NCBI GenBank assembly: GCA_015655315.1 | Contig: JAATFH010000039.1 | Coordinates: 1-41,017 of the forward strand | Source of the DNA: Terriglobales bacterium | GTDB lineage: Bacteria; Acidobacteriota; Terriglobia; Terriglobales; Acidobacteriaceae | Length of the DNA: 41,017 nt | Direction of reading: 5' to 3' | Part shown: positions 32,791 through 41,017 of the stretch, one piece after another | Layout of the letters: each line of letters starts with the position of its first letter | Position numbering within the stretch: the first letter of the stretch is position 1 | Program-made: the position numbers and the translations under genes | Notes under the pieces: model-generated | The model's database searches: none | Told to the model about the DNA's origin: nothing | What the model saw: only the letters and a program-made list of their open reading frames with translations

Positions 32791-33873
32791 ATGCCTAAAC
32801 GCAAGTCTTCGGCCAGGGAGCCGAAGAAGAGTGAATTTCTTCCAGGGCGACCCATCAGTCTGAAAGTGCTGGGAGACTATCTCGATCTTTCTCCAGCCAC
32901 CATCTCACTAGTCCTGAATAACGCGCCGGGCGTGCGGTCCATCCCGCAGGAGACACGCGACCGCGTGCTGGCGGCCGCAAAAAAATTCGACTACAGGCCC
33001 AGCTTTTACGCGCGGTCGCTGCGAAGAAAGCAGTCTTTTTCCATCGGCGTGCTGGTGCCCGAATTGAGCGACGGCTATTCGGTGCTGGTGATGGACGGCA
33101 TTGAAGAAGTTCTGCTCGAAGAGGGCTACTTTTATCTGACGGCCAGTCACCGGCGCAAAGCCGATCTGATTGAAGAATATCCGCGGCTGCTGATGGATCG
33201 CTCCGTCGAAGGCTTCATTGCTATCGACACGGCTCTCCAGCACAGCCTTCCTCTGCCCGTAGTCGCGGTTGCCGGGCACAAGGAAATTGAGGGAGTGACC
33301 AGCATCACACTCGATCATAAGCGGGCTGCAGAGCTTGCCTTGAATCACCTGTACCAGCTTGGGCATCGGCAGATTGCCTTCATGCGCGGGCAGACCTTCA
33401 GTTCGGATTCTGAAGACCGCTGGAAAAGCTTTATGGCCGTGGCAAAGAAGCTTGGCCTGGAGGTGAATCCGGAGTTGACGGTGCGACTGGAAGTGAATGT
33501 TTCGTCGCCGGAACTTGGCTACCCGGTGGTGCAGCAACTGCTTTCGCAGAACAAGCCATTTACCGCGCTGGTCTCATTCAACGATGTCGCGGCGATTGGA
33601 GCCATCCGCGCCTTTCGGGATCACGGACTGCGTGTACCGGAAGATGTGTCGATTGTCGGCTTCGACGATATTCAGGGAGCGGCGTATCACAACCCCAGCC
33701 TGACCACGATTCGGCAGCCGCTGCACAGCATGGGAATCCACGCGGCGCGCATCCTGCTTCATCGTATTCAAGGCAGATCCGACTATCCCGAGCACATCGC
33801 CATTGTTCCGGAACTGATCATCCGCGAATCGACATGCCCGCCAAATCCAAAACGGATCGCGCGAAGACGCTGA
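32791..33873 (+). CDS. LacI family transcriptional regulator
   Basis: A helix-turn-helix with hinge (ISLKVLGDYLDLSPATISLVLNNAPGVRSIPQETRDRVLAAAKKFDYRPSFYARSLRRKQ) is followed by a periplasmic-binding-protein fold effector domain starting SFSIGVLVPELSDGYSVLVMDGIEE and ending SIVGFDDIQGAAYHNPSLTTIRQP. This is the complete LacI/GalR architecture (360 aa). ATG 32791 is preferred to the TTG at 32755, which adds a non-conserved leader; neither has a strong ribosome site. Its ligand is probably a sugar. No sugar operon adjoins it directly; xylB is the nearest carbohydrate gene. Confidence 0.92.
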   Translation: MPKRKSSAREPKKSEFLPGRPISLKVLGDYLDLSPATISLVLNNAPGVRSIPQETRDRVLAAAKKFDYRPSFYARSLRRKQSFSIGVLVPELSDGYSVLVMDGIEEVLLEEGYFYLTASHRRKADLIEEYPRLLMDRSVEGFIAIDTALQHSLPLPVVAVAGHKEIEGVTSITLDHKRAAELALNHLYQLGHRQIAFMRGQTFSSDSEDRWKSFMAVAKKLGLEVNPELTVRLEVNVSSPELGYPVVQQLLSQNKPFTALVSFNDVAAIGAIRAFRDHGLRVPEDVSIVGFDDIQGAAYHNPSLTTIRQPLHSMGIHAARILLHRIQGRSDYPEHIAIVPELIIRESTCPPNPKRIARRR

Positions 33874-33925
33874 GGAAGCAAAGACGACGGCACATATGGC
33901 AGGGGTTATACTCTGTCTGACCTTT

Positions 33926-34465
33926 ATGTCTCAGAATGTAAAAATGAAAGCTCGGCACCACAGTATGGCGCTCGCAACTCTCTGGACCGCCTTGATCCTT
34001 TTCACTTCCGTCATCGGCTTCGCACAATCGACGCCACCGACTGTTCTGCATGCTTCGGAAGCAGCCAAGCTGTTGCCCGACGCAGTCTTCTTTCGCGGGC
34101 AATCGGCAACGGTGCAGACGCGCAATTCGGGTGGCATCCATTTTGCGGATGACATGTTCGTGCTCGTCGCTCTGGTCGACAACTCCGGATATTCGAGCGG
34201 CATTCAACAGAAGTATCAGGCCTATTTCATCACCGAGGTTCCACTCGATTTCAACGGGAATGCCTTGAAGCCCGGAGCTTACGGTGTCGGAATCGTAAAA
34301 GACCATTTCATTGCGATGGATATCGGAGCCCACGATTTGTTCACCGTTCCCATCGTTCACGATGCCGACCTGAAGCGTCCCAGCCCTCTGCAGTTGAATG
34401 CCGACGGCGACCATTACCGTCTGTACTTCGGACGCGACTACGTAACGTTCGCACAATCCAAATAA
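33926..34465 (+). CDS. Exported protein of unknown function
   Basis: The ~150-residue mature protein follows a signal peptide (MALATLWTALILFTSVIGFAQS). It contains ASEAAKLLPDAVFFRGQSATVQTRNSGGIHFADDMFVLVALVDNSGYSSG and ends GDHYRLYFGRDYVTFAQSK, suggesting a compact beta-rich periplasmic domain. No family is recognised. In-frame starts at 33896, 33926, 33944 and 33965 all keep a usable signal peptide and none has a clear ribosome site. TATACT at ~33907, resembling a -10 box, argues against the first. It is 28 bp upstream of cutC and probably co-transcribed. Confidence 0.65.
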   Translation: MSQNVKMKARHHSMALATLWTALILFTSVIGFAQSTPPTVLHASEAAKLLPDAVFFRGQSATVQTRNSGGIHFADDMFVLVALVDNSGYSSGIQQKYQAYFITEVPLDFNGNALKPGAYGVGIVKDHFIAMDIGAHDLFTVPIVHDADLKRPSPLQLNADGDHYRLYFGRDYVTFAQSK

Positions 34466-34493
34466 GAACACCGGAAACGAGCTGTCACTCTCC

Positions 34494-35240
34494 ATGCCAA
34501 AAAACATTACCCTCGAAATTTGTCTCGAATCTGTTGACTCGGTGATCGCTGCCGATCGTGGAGGCGCACAGCGCGTCGAGCTCTGCGCCAATCTGCTGGA
34601 AGGCGGTACGACTCCCAGCGCCGGAACAATCCGTGCAGCGCGGGAAAATGCAAAAATCGCTATCAACGTGATGATTCGACCGCGAGGCGGAGACTTCCTC
34701 TATACCGACACGGAATTTGAGTCGATGCAGCATGACATTCGCATCGCAAAAGAGCTTGGCGCGGATGGCATCGTGCTCGGCCTGCTGCGGGCCGATGGCA
34801 CCGTCGATGTCGAACGCACACGCCAGCTTGTCGAACAGGCGCGCCCTCTGCCAGTCACGTTCCATCGGGCCATCGACGTATCGCGCGATCTGCTGGAGGC
34901 ACTCGAAGACGTGATTTCAGCAGGCGTCACACGTGTGCTTACGTCCGGAGGAGAGCCTTCGGTCGTTGATGGCGCAGCTGTAGTAGCAAAGATGATTGGA
35001 GCCGCGAAGGGCCGCATCGCTGTCATGCCCGGCAGCGGGATTAACCCGGAGAATGTACTGTCAATTCTCGAGTCTACGGACGCAAGCGAGGTGCATATCG
35101 CGCTCGAAGAAGAGGTACCGAGCGGCATGCAGTTCCGCAAGGCGGAAATCCCTATGGGCGGAGTGGATGGACGCGAGTACATTCGCTTTGTGACGCCGGA
35201 GACAGCTGTGCGGAACGTCGTCGAGATTCTGAATCGATAG
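34494..35240 (+). CDS. cutC: CutC family protein
   Basis: The 248-aa TIM-barrel protein shows the family's ordered motifs: LEICLESVDSVIAADRGGAQRVELCANLLEGGTTPS, NVMIRPRGGDFLYTD, GADGIVLGLLRADGTVD, VTFHRAIDVSRD, VLTSGGEP and VMPGSGINPENV. CutC was named for copper homeostasis in E. coli, but its role in copper handling is disputed and the true activity is unknown. A multicopper oxidase gene lies 4.5 kb away, not adjacent. The gene is convergent with fahA with only 3 bp between stops, leaving no room for a terminator. Confidence 0.93.
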   Translation: MPKNITLEICLESVDSVIAADRGGAQRVELCANLLEGGTTPSAGTIRAARENAKIAINVMIRPRGGDFLYTDTEFESMQHDIRIAKELGADGIVLGLLRADGTVDVERTRQLVEQARPLPVTFHRAIDVSRDLLEALEDVISAGVTRVLTSGGEPSVVDGAAVVAKMIGAAKGRIAVMPGSGINPENVLSILESTDASEVHIALEEEVPSGMQFRKAEIPMGGVDGREYIRFVTPETAVRNVVEILNR

Positions 35241-35243
35241 CCT

Positions 35244-36530
35244 TCAGGAAGCGGAAAGGACGATGCCCCGGCATTCACCAAAGCCGATGCGCGGATGACC
35301 TTCCCGCTCGCAATAGCCGCGAAAAAACACCTCGTCTCCATCTTCGAGAAACTTCCGTAGTTCACCCGATGGAAGCTGAACCGGCTCGGCTCCGCGCTGC
35401 GTCATTTCCAGCAGGCAGCCGGCCGATTCCTTCAGAGGCCCTGAGACCGTACCGGAGGCCAGCAGGTCGCCCGGCTGCAGGTTGCAGCCATTGCTTGCGT
35501 GATGCGTGAGCATTTGTGCCAGTGTCCAGTACAAATCCTGTGCGTTCCCCTTGCTGAGGCGTGCAGGCGGCTGTTTCATTTCACGCATGCGCTGCGAAGA
35601 AAGCCAGACCTCCAAAGTAAGATCGATGCCGCCTCGCTGGCGATTGGGCTCGGAATTGAGATAAGGCAGCGGCTGCGGGTCGCCTGCCTGCCGCTCGAAA
35701 GCAGTTGCGCGAAATGGCTCCAAAGCATCCATCGTCACCACCCACGGTGAAATCGTGGTGGCAAAATTCTTCGCGAGAAATGGTCCAAGCGGCTGATACT
35801 CCCACGCCTGGATATCACGCGCGGACCAATCGTTCAGCAGGCAGAGGCCGAAGATATGATCTTCGGCTTTGCTGATGGGTATGGCTTCACCGAGGACATT
35901 CCCTTCTCCGACTAGGAAGCCTATTTCCAGCTCGTAATCGAGCAGCCGGCTGGGACCAAAGACGGGAGAAACAGCGTCCGCTGCTTTCGCCTGACCACTG
36001 GGCCGTTTGATTCCCGTTCCGCTGATGACTATGGATGAAACACGGCCGTGATAGCCGATGGGCACATACTTGTAATTCGGAAGCAGCGGATTATCCGGAC
36101 GGAACAGTTTGCCGACGTTCGTCGCGTGATAGATCGATGCGTAGAAGTCGGTATAGCCGCCAATCGCGGCAGGCAGTTGCATCGTAACTTCAGACATGCG
36201 ATGCAGCAGACGTTCAGTCTTGATGCGTAGTTCTGGCGCGGCATCAACACGGAGGATTTCCATGAGCCGCGTGCGCACCGATGACAAAGCTCGCCGGCCC
36301 TGCGACATGAAACGATTGAGCGTTAATCCGGCGCATGCGTGCTGGACCGCAGGATCTAGAGTGCGCAGCAAACCGTGCTCCGCACAAGCGCGAACATCGA
36401 GCACACTGTCTCCAATAGCGACGCCGATGCGCTGGTTAAGGCTGGAGGTGGAGAAAACTCCGAAGGGCAGGTTCAGCAGGGGGAAATCTGTCTTGCTGTC
36501 GTTCGCAGATTCCACCCAGCTGGTTTCCAT
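35244..36530 (-). CDS. fahA: Fumarylacetoacetase
   Basis: The protein has the FAH N-terminal SH3-like domain (FPLLNLPFGVFSTSS, RIGVAIGDSVLDVR) and the catalytic domain with YKYVPIGYHGRVSSIVISGTGIKRPSGQ, metal ligands in LLDYELEIGFLVG, and NDWSARDIQAWEYQPLGPFLAKNFATTISPWVV. ATG 36530 lies 2 bp after the upstream stop with GGGGTGG eight bases before it, so it is preferred to GTG 36542; the product is 428 aa. It hydrolyses fumarylacetoacetate to fumarate and acetoacetate, the last step of tyrosine/homogentisate breakdown. It is the third gene of the hmgA operon. Confidence 0.95.
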   Translation of the reverse strand: METSWVESANDSKTDFPLLNLPFGVFSTSSLNQRIGVAIGDSVLDVRACAEHGLLRTLDPAVQHACAGLTLNRFMSQGRRALSSVRTRLMEILRVDAAPELRIKTERLLHRMSEVTMQLPAAIGGYTDFYASIYHATNVGKLFRPDNPLLPNYKYVPIGYHGRVSSIVISGTGIKRPSGQAKAADAVSPVFGPSRLLDYELEIGFLVGEGNVLGEAIPISKAEDHIFGLCLLNDWSARDIQAWEYQPLGPFLAKNFATTISPWVVTMDALEPFRATAFERQAGDPQPLPYLNSEPNRQRGGIDLTLEVWLSSQRMREMKQPPARLSKGNAQDLYWTLAQMLTHHASNGCNLQPGDLLASGTVSGPLKESAGCLLEMTQRGAEPVQLPSGELRKFLEDGDEVFFRGYCEREGHPRIGFGECRGIVLSAS

Positions 36531-36532
36531 TC

Positions 36533-37405
36533 TCAAAACCACCCCAATGCTCTCAGTTCGTCGACCGGCTCAGTAAAGGAACAGGAACCGAATCCAATTG
36601 CGAAATTCTCGCGGGCAGTTTCGATCTGTTTCGTCGATAGACGATGATTTTTCCATTGCAGAGTATCTTTCTCCCACTGAAAGGCAGTGGGAGATTGCTC
36701 ATTCAGCAGGTCGATGACTTCCTCTTCCGTCGCTCCCTGATATGCAATCGATGCTGCTACAAATACATTGATGAAGCCATGCATAAGAGCAGTTGCGCTG
36801 CTCTCTTCATACGTAAGCTTCTGCGTGGAACGCCTTGGATGATGCAGACCCGCCGTCGCCTTAAATGGTACTTTCGCATCCGCACAGGCAATGAGAAAGC
36901 CAGCAAGATCCTGCACGCTGGGAATCGCGGCGGCGGTGATACCTCCGGTGCGGATCTTCGCTCTCGCATCGTATTTTTTCAGGACAGGCAGAAACTGACT
37001 GCTCTGCTGTGGTGGAAATTCCACGTAAGCTGCCATGCCGGACGGTACGAGCTTCAAATGCCTCTCGACCTGGGCAAGGTCCGTGGCTTTGAATTCGATA
37101 GCATCGAGATACGCCGCACCTTCGCTGAACGATGTCACCAGATTTTCATCCTCGTCAGCGTCGTCCGTGCTCAATACACTTAAAAGCCACGGAGAACCCA
37201 GTTCGCTGCAGCAGGCTTCAATAAAAGCTGCAAAGAATTCGGGCAATCTCTGCGCGGGAACGACAAAACGGCCGAGCATCCATGCGTCATCGCTCGCCTG
37301 ATAGGTGGAGTAATTTCGAACCGCCGTCTGCATATCGAGAGACGCTGGCGGGAAGAGGCCGGCGTAATCGATCAATCCGCCGAACAGAGCGCGCGCTGCT
37401 GTCAT
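36533..37405 (-). CDS. Uncharacterised protein in the homogentisate operon
   Basis: The 290-aa product starts MTAARALFGGLIDYAGLFPPASLDMQTAVRNY and contains AKIRTGGITAAAIPSVQDLAGFLIAC, PFKATAGLHHPRR and ALMHGFINVFVAA. The alternating strands and helices with basic and histidine residues at strand ends look like a TIM-barrel-type enzyme, but no named family is recognised. GAGG precedes the ATG. It lies 11 bp after hmgA and 2 bp before fahA, so it is almost certainly co-transcribed. The isomerase expected between those two steps is not otherwise visible, which makes this protein a candidate for that step or for an accessory role. Confidence 0.85.
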   Translation of the reverse strand: MTAARALFGGLIDYAGLFPPASLDMQTAVRNYSTYQASDDAWMLGRFVVPAQRLPEFFAAFIEACCSELGSPWLLSVLSTDDADEDENLVTSFSEGAAYLDAIEFKATDLAQVERHLKLVPSGMAAYVEFPPQQSSQFLPVLKKYDARAKIRTGGITAAAIPSVQDLAGFLIACADAKVPFKATAGLHHPRRSTQKLTYEESSATALMHGFINVFVAASIAYQGATEEEVIDLLNEQSPTAFQWEKDTLQWKNHRLSTKQIETARENFAIGFGSCSFTEPVDELRALGWF

Positions 37406-37416
37406 TCTTTCATTCC

Positions 37417-38727
37417 TCAGCTTGTTTTATCGCCGGACTGAAAGTGTTTCTTCAATCCCTGCCAGCACTCGTAGTACTCATGTTGCAGGATTTTTGTTTC
37501 CAGCGCGAATTTAGTGGGGCGCACGGCGAGCTGCGTTTCGAACATAAATGCCAGCGTATTGCCGAGATATTGCGGCTTGAGTTCCGCTGCGGAAGCGCGC
37601 TCGAAGGTTTCGGCATCCGGGCCGTGTCCTGCCATGCAGTTATGCAGGCTCGCGCCGCCGGGGACAAAGCCCTCCGCCTTTGCGTCGTATTGACCGAAGA
37701 TAAGACCCATGAACTCGTTCATCATGTTGCGATGAAACCACGGTGGACGGAAGGTATGCTCGGCCACCATCCAGCGTGGCGGGAAGATGGCGAAGTCTAC
37801 ATTCGCGGTTCCGGGAATCGTGGAAGGCGCGGTAAGTACTGTATAAATGGACGGATCCGGGTGATCGAAGGAAACGGTATTGATGCAGTTGAAGTTTTTC
37901 AGATCATATTTGTAAGGCGCATAGTTGCCGTGCCACGCCACAACATCGAGCGGCGAGTGATCGATCTCGGCAACCCAGAGATTGCCGAGAAACTTGCTCA
38001 CGATCTGGAAGCTGCCTTCGCGGTCTTCATAGGCAGCGACGGGATAGAGGAAATCGCGCGCGTTGGCTAATCCGTTGGCTCCGATGGGGCCAAGTTCGGG
38101 CAGCCGGAACGGCTGGCTGTAGTTTTCGCAGATGTAGCCGCGCGCCGAGGCTTCTTCGAGGACGACGCGGAATTTCAATCCGCGCGGTAGAACGCAGATT
38201 TCTCCGGGAGCGACGCCGAGAATCCCCAATTCAGTATGGATGCGCAGTGAGCCCTGCTGAGGAACGAGCAGTAATTCGCCATCGGCGTTGTAGAAGAAGC
38301 GATCCTCCATCGATTTGGTGACGGCATAGATGTGAATACCTAATCCCGCTTGCATCGCAGGATCGCCATTGCCTCCGAGCGTGATAATGCCGTCGACAAA
38401 ATCCGTTGGTTCAGGCGGGATAGGCAATGGGTCCCAGCGAAGCTGATTGGGAGGCGTCGGAACCTCGGTAAATGGGCCGCTGCGAATGAGGCGCGCAGGA
38501 TACTCTTCGTATGGCTTGTGCGTTACCGACGGCTTGATGCGGTACGTCCAGGTGCGGCGGTTGGTGTGACGTGGCGAGGTGAACGATGTTCCGCTGAACT
38601 GCTCTGTGTAAAGGCCGAGCGCGTGTTTTTGCGGCGCGTTCTGCCCTTCCGGGAGTCCGCCCGCAACCGCTTCGGTGGCGAACTCGTTGGCGAATCCTGA
38701 CTGATAGTCGAGCCTGGAGGCTGTCAT
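37417..38727 (-). CDS. hmgA: Homogentisate 1,2-dioxygenase
   Basis: ATG 38727 is preferred to 38739 because GGGAG precedes it at the right distance (436 aa). The cupin-type sequence includes [13 protein letters not shown] near the start, [25 protein letters not shown], and the non-haem iron ligands His and Glu in [12 protein letters not shown] plus a His in [11 protein letters not shown]. It opens the ring of homogentisate with O2 to give maleylacetoacetate. It is the first gene of the operon hmgA-orf290-fahA. Repeat copy 3 lies between it and the upstream sirtuin gene. Confidence 0.96.
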   Translation of the reverse strand: MTASRLDYQSGFANEFATEAVAGGLPEGQNAPQKHALGLYTEQFSGTSFTSPRHTNRRTWTYRIKPSVTHKPYEEYPARLIRSGPFTEVPTPPNQLRWDPLPIPPEPTDFVDGIITLGGNGDPAMQAGLGIHIYAVTKSMEDRFFYNADGELLLVPQQGSLRIHTELGILGVAPGEICVLPRGLKFRVVLEEASARGYICENYSQPFRLPELGPIGANGLANARDFLYPVAAYEDREGSFQIVSKFLGNLWVAEIDHSPLDVVAWHGNYAPYKYDLKNFNCINTVSFDHPDPSIYTVLTAPSTIPGTANVDFAIFPPRWMVAEHTFRPPWFHRNMMNEFMGLIFGQYDAKAEGFVPGGASLHNCMAGHGPDAETFERASAAELKPQYLGNTLAFMFETQLAVRPTKFALETKILQHEYYECWQGLKKHFQSGDKTS

Positions 38728-38802
38728 CGTGTCTCCCATAACTATAGCGTCAAAACTCTATAAGCTACCCGCAGGCGTATGGCTTTGGCAAACGCTCAAG
38801 CG

Positions 38803-39019
38803 CTAGGCTGTATCGACATATAGAACACCTTGGTTGTCATCCTGAGCGGAGTATGACGCGTTTTTTGCGTCATACGCAGTCGAAGGATCTGCTTTTTCCT
38901 GGCTCCCCCCACATTTTCGCTCACCGAAAAGAAAAACAGATCCTTCGCCTCGGCTCAGGATGACAACTCTTTGTTGAAATAAATACTTTCGCTTGCGCTT
39001 ATATGTCGATACCGCCTAG
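38803..39019. repeat. Palindromic CTAG-bounded element, copy 3 (most complete)
   Basis: The 18-bp ends CTAGGCTGTATCGACATA (38803-38820) and TATGTCGATACCGCCTAG (39002-39019) are inverted repeats with one mismatch. Inside are the 15-bp arms GTTGTCATCCTGAGC/GCTCAGGATGACAAC, a one-sided hairpin GTATGACGC-GTTTTTT-GCGTCATAC, and arms GAAGGATCTG/CAGATCCTTC around the apical loop. The right CTAG provides the TAG stop of the sirtuin gene. At 217 bp with no ORF it fits a MITE-like non-autonomous element. It could also act as a terminator or attenuator between the sirtuin gene and hmgA. Confidence 0.88.
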
Positions 39020-39759
39020 GGCTCGACGGAAAATAGATTCGGCAGCACTTCGCCTGCTTTGCCAAGTATGACTTCCGTAAATGCCCCTGCATTCAGCGGA
39101 GGTTCCGGTCCCACATAATAAGTTCGGACCCTGGGCGTGGCGGGTAGATTGCGTTGTCTGGCCCAGTGCACGAAGCTTGCCGCCGGGTGAACATTTCCCG
39201 ACGTACCGACAACGATCATCACACTGCAGCGGTCGATTTCCCGCATGATGCGGTCCATCTCCAGCGGGCATTCACCAAACCAGACAATATGCGGGCGAAC
39301 CTGCGCGCCACAAATGCACGCCGGAATTTGCGCTGCGGATTCATAGAGATTTCTATCCGAGAATACCGGCTCGCCGCAGTTCGCTTCGCAGCGCGAGGAG
39401 AATAGCTCTCCATGCATGTGAACCAGATTATGCGATCCCGCGCGTTCGTGAAGATCGTCAACATTTTGCGTGCAGAGAAAGAACCTCTCTCCGATCTGCG
39501 ATTCGAGAGCAGCCAAAGCGTGATGGGCCGGGTTTGGCTCACACCGCTCCGCGTCGCGCCGGCGCATGGAATAAAACTGCCACACCAGTTCAGGATTTGC
39601 TTCCCATGCCTCCGGAGTCGCCACATCCTCCACGCGATGGCCGCTCCATAGACCATCGCTGTCACGAAACGTAGGAAGACCGCTCTCGGCGCTGATTCCT
39701 GCACCGGTGAGAACGAAGACGCGTTCCTGATTTCCGATTTGAATGATGTTTGTGCTCAC
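39016..39759 (-). CDS. cobB: SIR2 family NAD-dependent protein deacylase, class III
   Basis: The Rossmann motif GAGISAESGLPTFR (19-32), QNVDDLHERAG (~98-108) and catalytic H116 (HMHGEL) are intact. Zinc cysteines are C124/C128 and C148/C150. Y63-x-x-R66 (FYSMRRR) is the class III pair that binds succinyl or malonyl lysine in SIRT5 and CobB, so desuccinylase/demalonylase activity is likely alongside deacetylation. It is cytoplasmic and consumes NAD+ to yield O-acyl-ADP-ribose. The stop TAG lies within repeat copy 3. It is adjacent to the multicopper oxidase gene on the same strand (3 bp). Confidence 0.93.
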   Translation of the reverse strand: MSTNIIQIGNQERVFVLTGAGISAESGLPTFRDSDGLWSGHRVEDVATPEAWEANPELVWQFYSMRRRDAERCEPNPAHHALAALESQIGERFFLCTQNVDDLHERAGSHNLVHMHGELFSSRCEANCGEPVFSDRNLYESAAQIPACICGAQVRPHIVWFGECPLEMDRIMREIDRCSVMIVVGTSGNVHPAASFVHWARQRNLPATPRVRTYYVGPEPPLNAGAFTEVILGKAGEVLPNLFSVEP

Positions 39760-39762
39760 GCT

Positions 39763-41017
39763 CTAAGCGTAGCGGAAAAGCATCATGAAGCCGAAATCCA
39801 TGTGACTTTGCTGATGACAGTGGAAAAGGGTCATGCCAGGATTCGCGGCGACGAAGTCTACCTCGGCTGTGCTCTTCGCCTTGACGACCAACACATCTTT
39901 CATGAGACCACTGAGAACGGCACCATCGAGGTTTGTGACTTCGAATGTATGACGATGCAGATGTATCGGATGATCGTCCGTGCTTTCGTTGCGCATCACC
40001 ATTCGATAGCGCTTGCCCTGTTGGAGTGCAATGGTGTCGGTTTTGGGAAAAGACTTTCCGTTAATCATCCAGTGATCGAAGTCTCCGTGCCCGGTAAATT
40101 TCGAACGGAAGACAAGCGGAATGCGCACATCCGGCTCGGCTGCTTTTTGCAGATGCGCAAACTGCGCGTAATCCCACTGCGTTTCCGGCGGAGAGAGCCA
40201 TCGCGGCTCGCCTTGTCGATTCGCATATTCAATGACAATGCCCATGCCCGCTTTGCGAAGATCGTCGCGGGTCTCACCCAATACCCAGACGCCGGGCTGT
40301 TTCATTTCGATCATCACATCGATGCGCTCCGCTGGAGCAAGTCGCACCGCCTGAACTTTTTTCTGAACAGGTATAGGATTCCCGTCCATCGCGATCACTT
40401 GCAGTTCATGAGCAGAACAGCCCAGCCAGTGCGTCAACGTTGCGCTCGCGTTCAGTATGTGAACGAGGATGCGCTGGCCTTCCTTCACGCGAATGGGCTC
40501 GCCAGCACCGAGCATTTTGCCATTGATCGTAGCGGACTCGTAGCTCACGTCCATTGAAGCGTCGCCACCACCACCCATATAAGCATTCCAGTCATGCAGT
40601 GTCAGGAAAATTTCCTGATCGTAGTTGCCCGCATTGTTTTTCGGATCGATGTAGAAACAGCCGAATTGCCCGGTGTATGCGGCTCGCTTCAGGTTGTGTC
40701 CTGCATACGTGTGCGTGTGGTACCAGCGAAAGCCGGATGGGCGCGGCGTAAAAGTGTATCGCTGCCGATCCTGCGGCGGAATCATCGGCGAGCCTTCTTC
40801 CATGGAGCCGTCCATATCAGACGGAATCCAGAGACCGTGCCAGTGCACGATCTCCGATACATCGGTCTTGTTCAGCACATCGATGGTGATAGGTTTGCCT
40901 TCCGGCCAGCGAATCAGCGGACCGGGAACCGACCCGTTATAGGCGACGGTGCGAATCGTTTTGCCGGGAGCGATCTCCAGATCCAAAGGAGCGATCGTCA
41001 GTGTTACATCTGCCGCA
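39763..41017 (-). CDS. Multicopper oxidase, N-terminus outside window
   Basis: The frame is open to the right edge, so the TTG at 40986 is not the true start and the signal peptide is missing. All four copper motifs are present: HWHG and HTH (WYHTHTYAGH) in the first domain, HPIHLHRHTF and HCHQQSH near the C-terminus. These make one T1 and one trinuclear T2/T3 site. The residue ten after the T1 cysteine is Phe (HCHQQSHMDFGF), where CueO has Met. It probably oxidises Cu(I), metals or phenols in the periplasm. Its stop is 3 bp from the sirtuin start, so the two may be co-transcribed. Confidence 0.9.
   Translation of the reverse strand, partial: AADVTLTIAPLDLEIAPGKTIRTVAYNGSVPGPLIRWPEGKPITIDVLNKTDVSEIVHWHGLWIPSDMDGSMEEGSPMIPPQDRQRYTFTPRPSGFRWYHTHTYAGHNLKRAAYTGQFGCFYIDPKNNAGNYDQEIFLTLHDWNAYMGGGGDASMDVSYESATINGKMLGAGEPIRVKEGQRILVHILNASATLTHWLGCSAHELQVIAMDGNPIPVQKKVQAVRLAPAERIDVMIEMKQPGVWVLGETRDDLRKAGMGIVIEYANRQGEPRWLSPPETQWDYAQFAHLQKAAEPDVRIPLVFRSKFTGHGDFDHWMINGKSFPKTDTIALQQGKRYRMVMRNESTDDHPIHLHRHTFEVTNLDGAVLSGLMKDVLVVKAKSTAEVDFVAANPGMTLFHCHQQSHMDFGFMMLFRYA

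Noticed and set aside
37282-38070. 262-aa plus-strand ORF
   Set aside because: It is antisense to hmgA and orf290, with no recognisable protein features.

Overview
The window looks like a chromosomal segment of an Acidobacteriota member, probably order Terriglobales. This is inferred from the gene content: a very large Oar-type TonB-dependent receptor with a carboxypeptidase-regulatory domain, an orphan 'ADOP'-type FtsX/MacB permease without an ATPase, DUF2076, DUF4149 and bactofilin genes, and moderately GC-rich codon use. No rRNA, tRNA, phage, conjugative or CRISPR features were recognised. The DNA is densely coding (about 40 genes), with many convergent or overlapping neighbours and no gene-free stretch above 300 bp.

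Layout. 1-5.2 kb: C-terminal part of an APC amino-acid permease, a possible 35-aa sORF, a small basic protein, a UPF0173 hydrolase, a radical SAM protein, a methyltransferase-like protein and a bactofilin. 5.4-12.6 kb: an exported LolA-like protein and a convergent DUF2076 protein separated by a palindromic repeat, a minus-strand operon mazG-GNAT-menC/NSAR, prepilin peptidase, a DinB-like protein and a TPR protein. 12.6-18.3 kb: a GNAT gene divergent from a LysR regulator, a SET-domain lysine methyltransferase, a strong bidirectional terminator and the TonB receptor. 18.4-25.5 kb: htpX-DUF4149, ychF-zip, a lycopene-cyclase-domain membrane protein, an uncharacterised two-gene membrane cassette and a Nudix hydrolase. 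25.6-35.2 kb: a frameshifted GH5 glycosidase, the ADOP permease, the second repeat copy, xylulokinase, a diguanylate cyclase, a LacI regulator, an exported protein and cutC. 35.2-41.0 kb: the homogentisate operon hmgA-orf290-fahA, the third repeat copy, a class III sirtuin and a multicopper oxidase cut by the right edge.

Pathway links. hmgA and fahA carry out homogentisate ring cleavage and fumarylacetoacetate hydrolysis. An unrecognised 290-aa protein sits exactly between them, and no maleylacetoacetate isomerase is visible. The menC-like gene touches a COG3375-type GNAT acetyltransferase gene, an arrangement known from N-succinylamino-acid racemase pathways, and no other men genes are present. 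These are inferences from context.

The strongest non-genic signal is a family of three same-orientation palindromic elements (about 180-217 bp). They have imperfect terminal inverted repeats bounded by CTAG, and the CTAG supplies TAG stop codons of adjoining genes. This resembles a MITE-like or structured 3'-end element. At copy 1 an empty CTAG site can be reconstructed that would have been the shared stop of two convergent genes.
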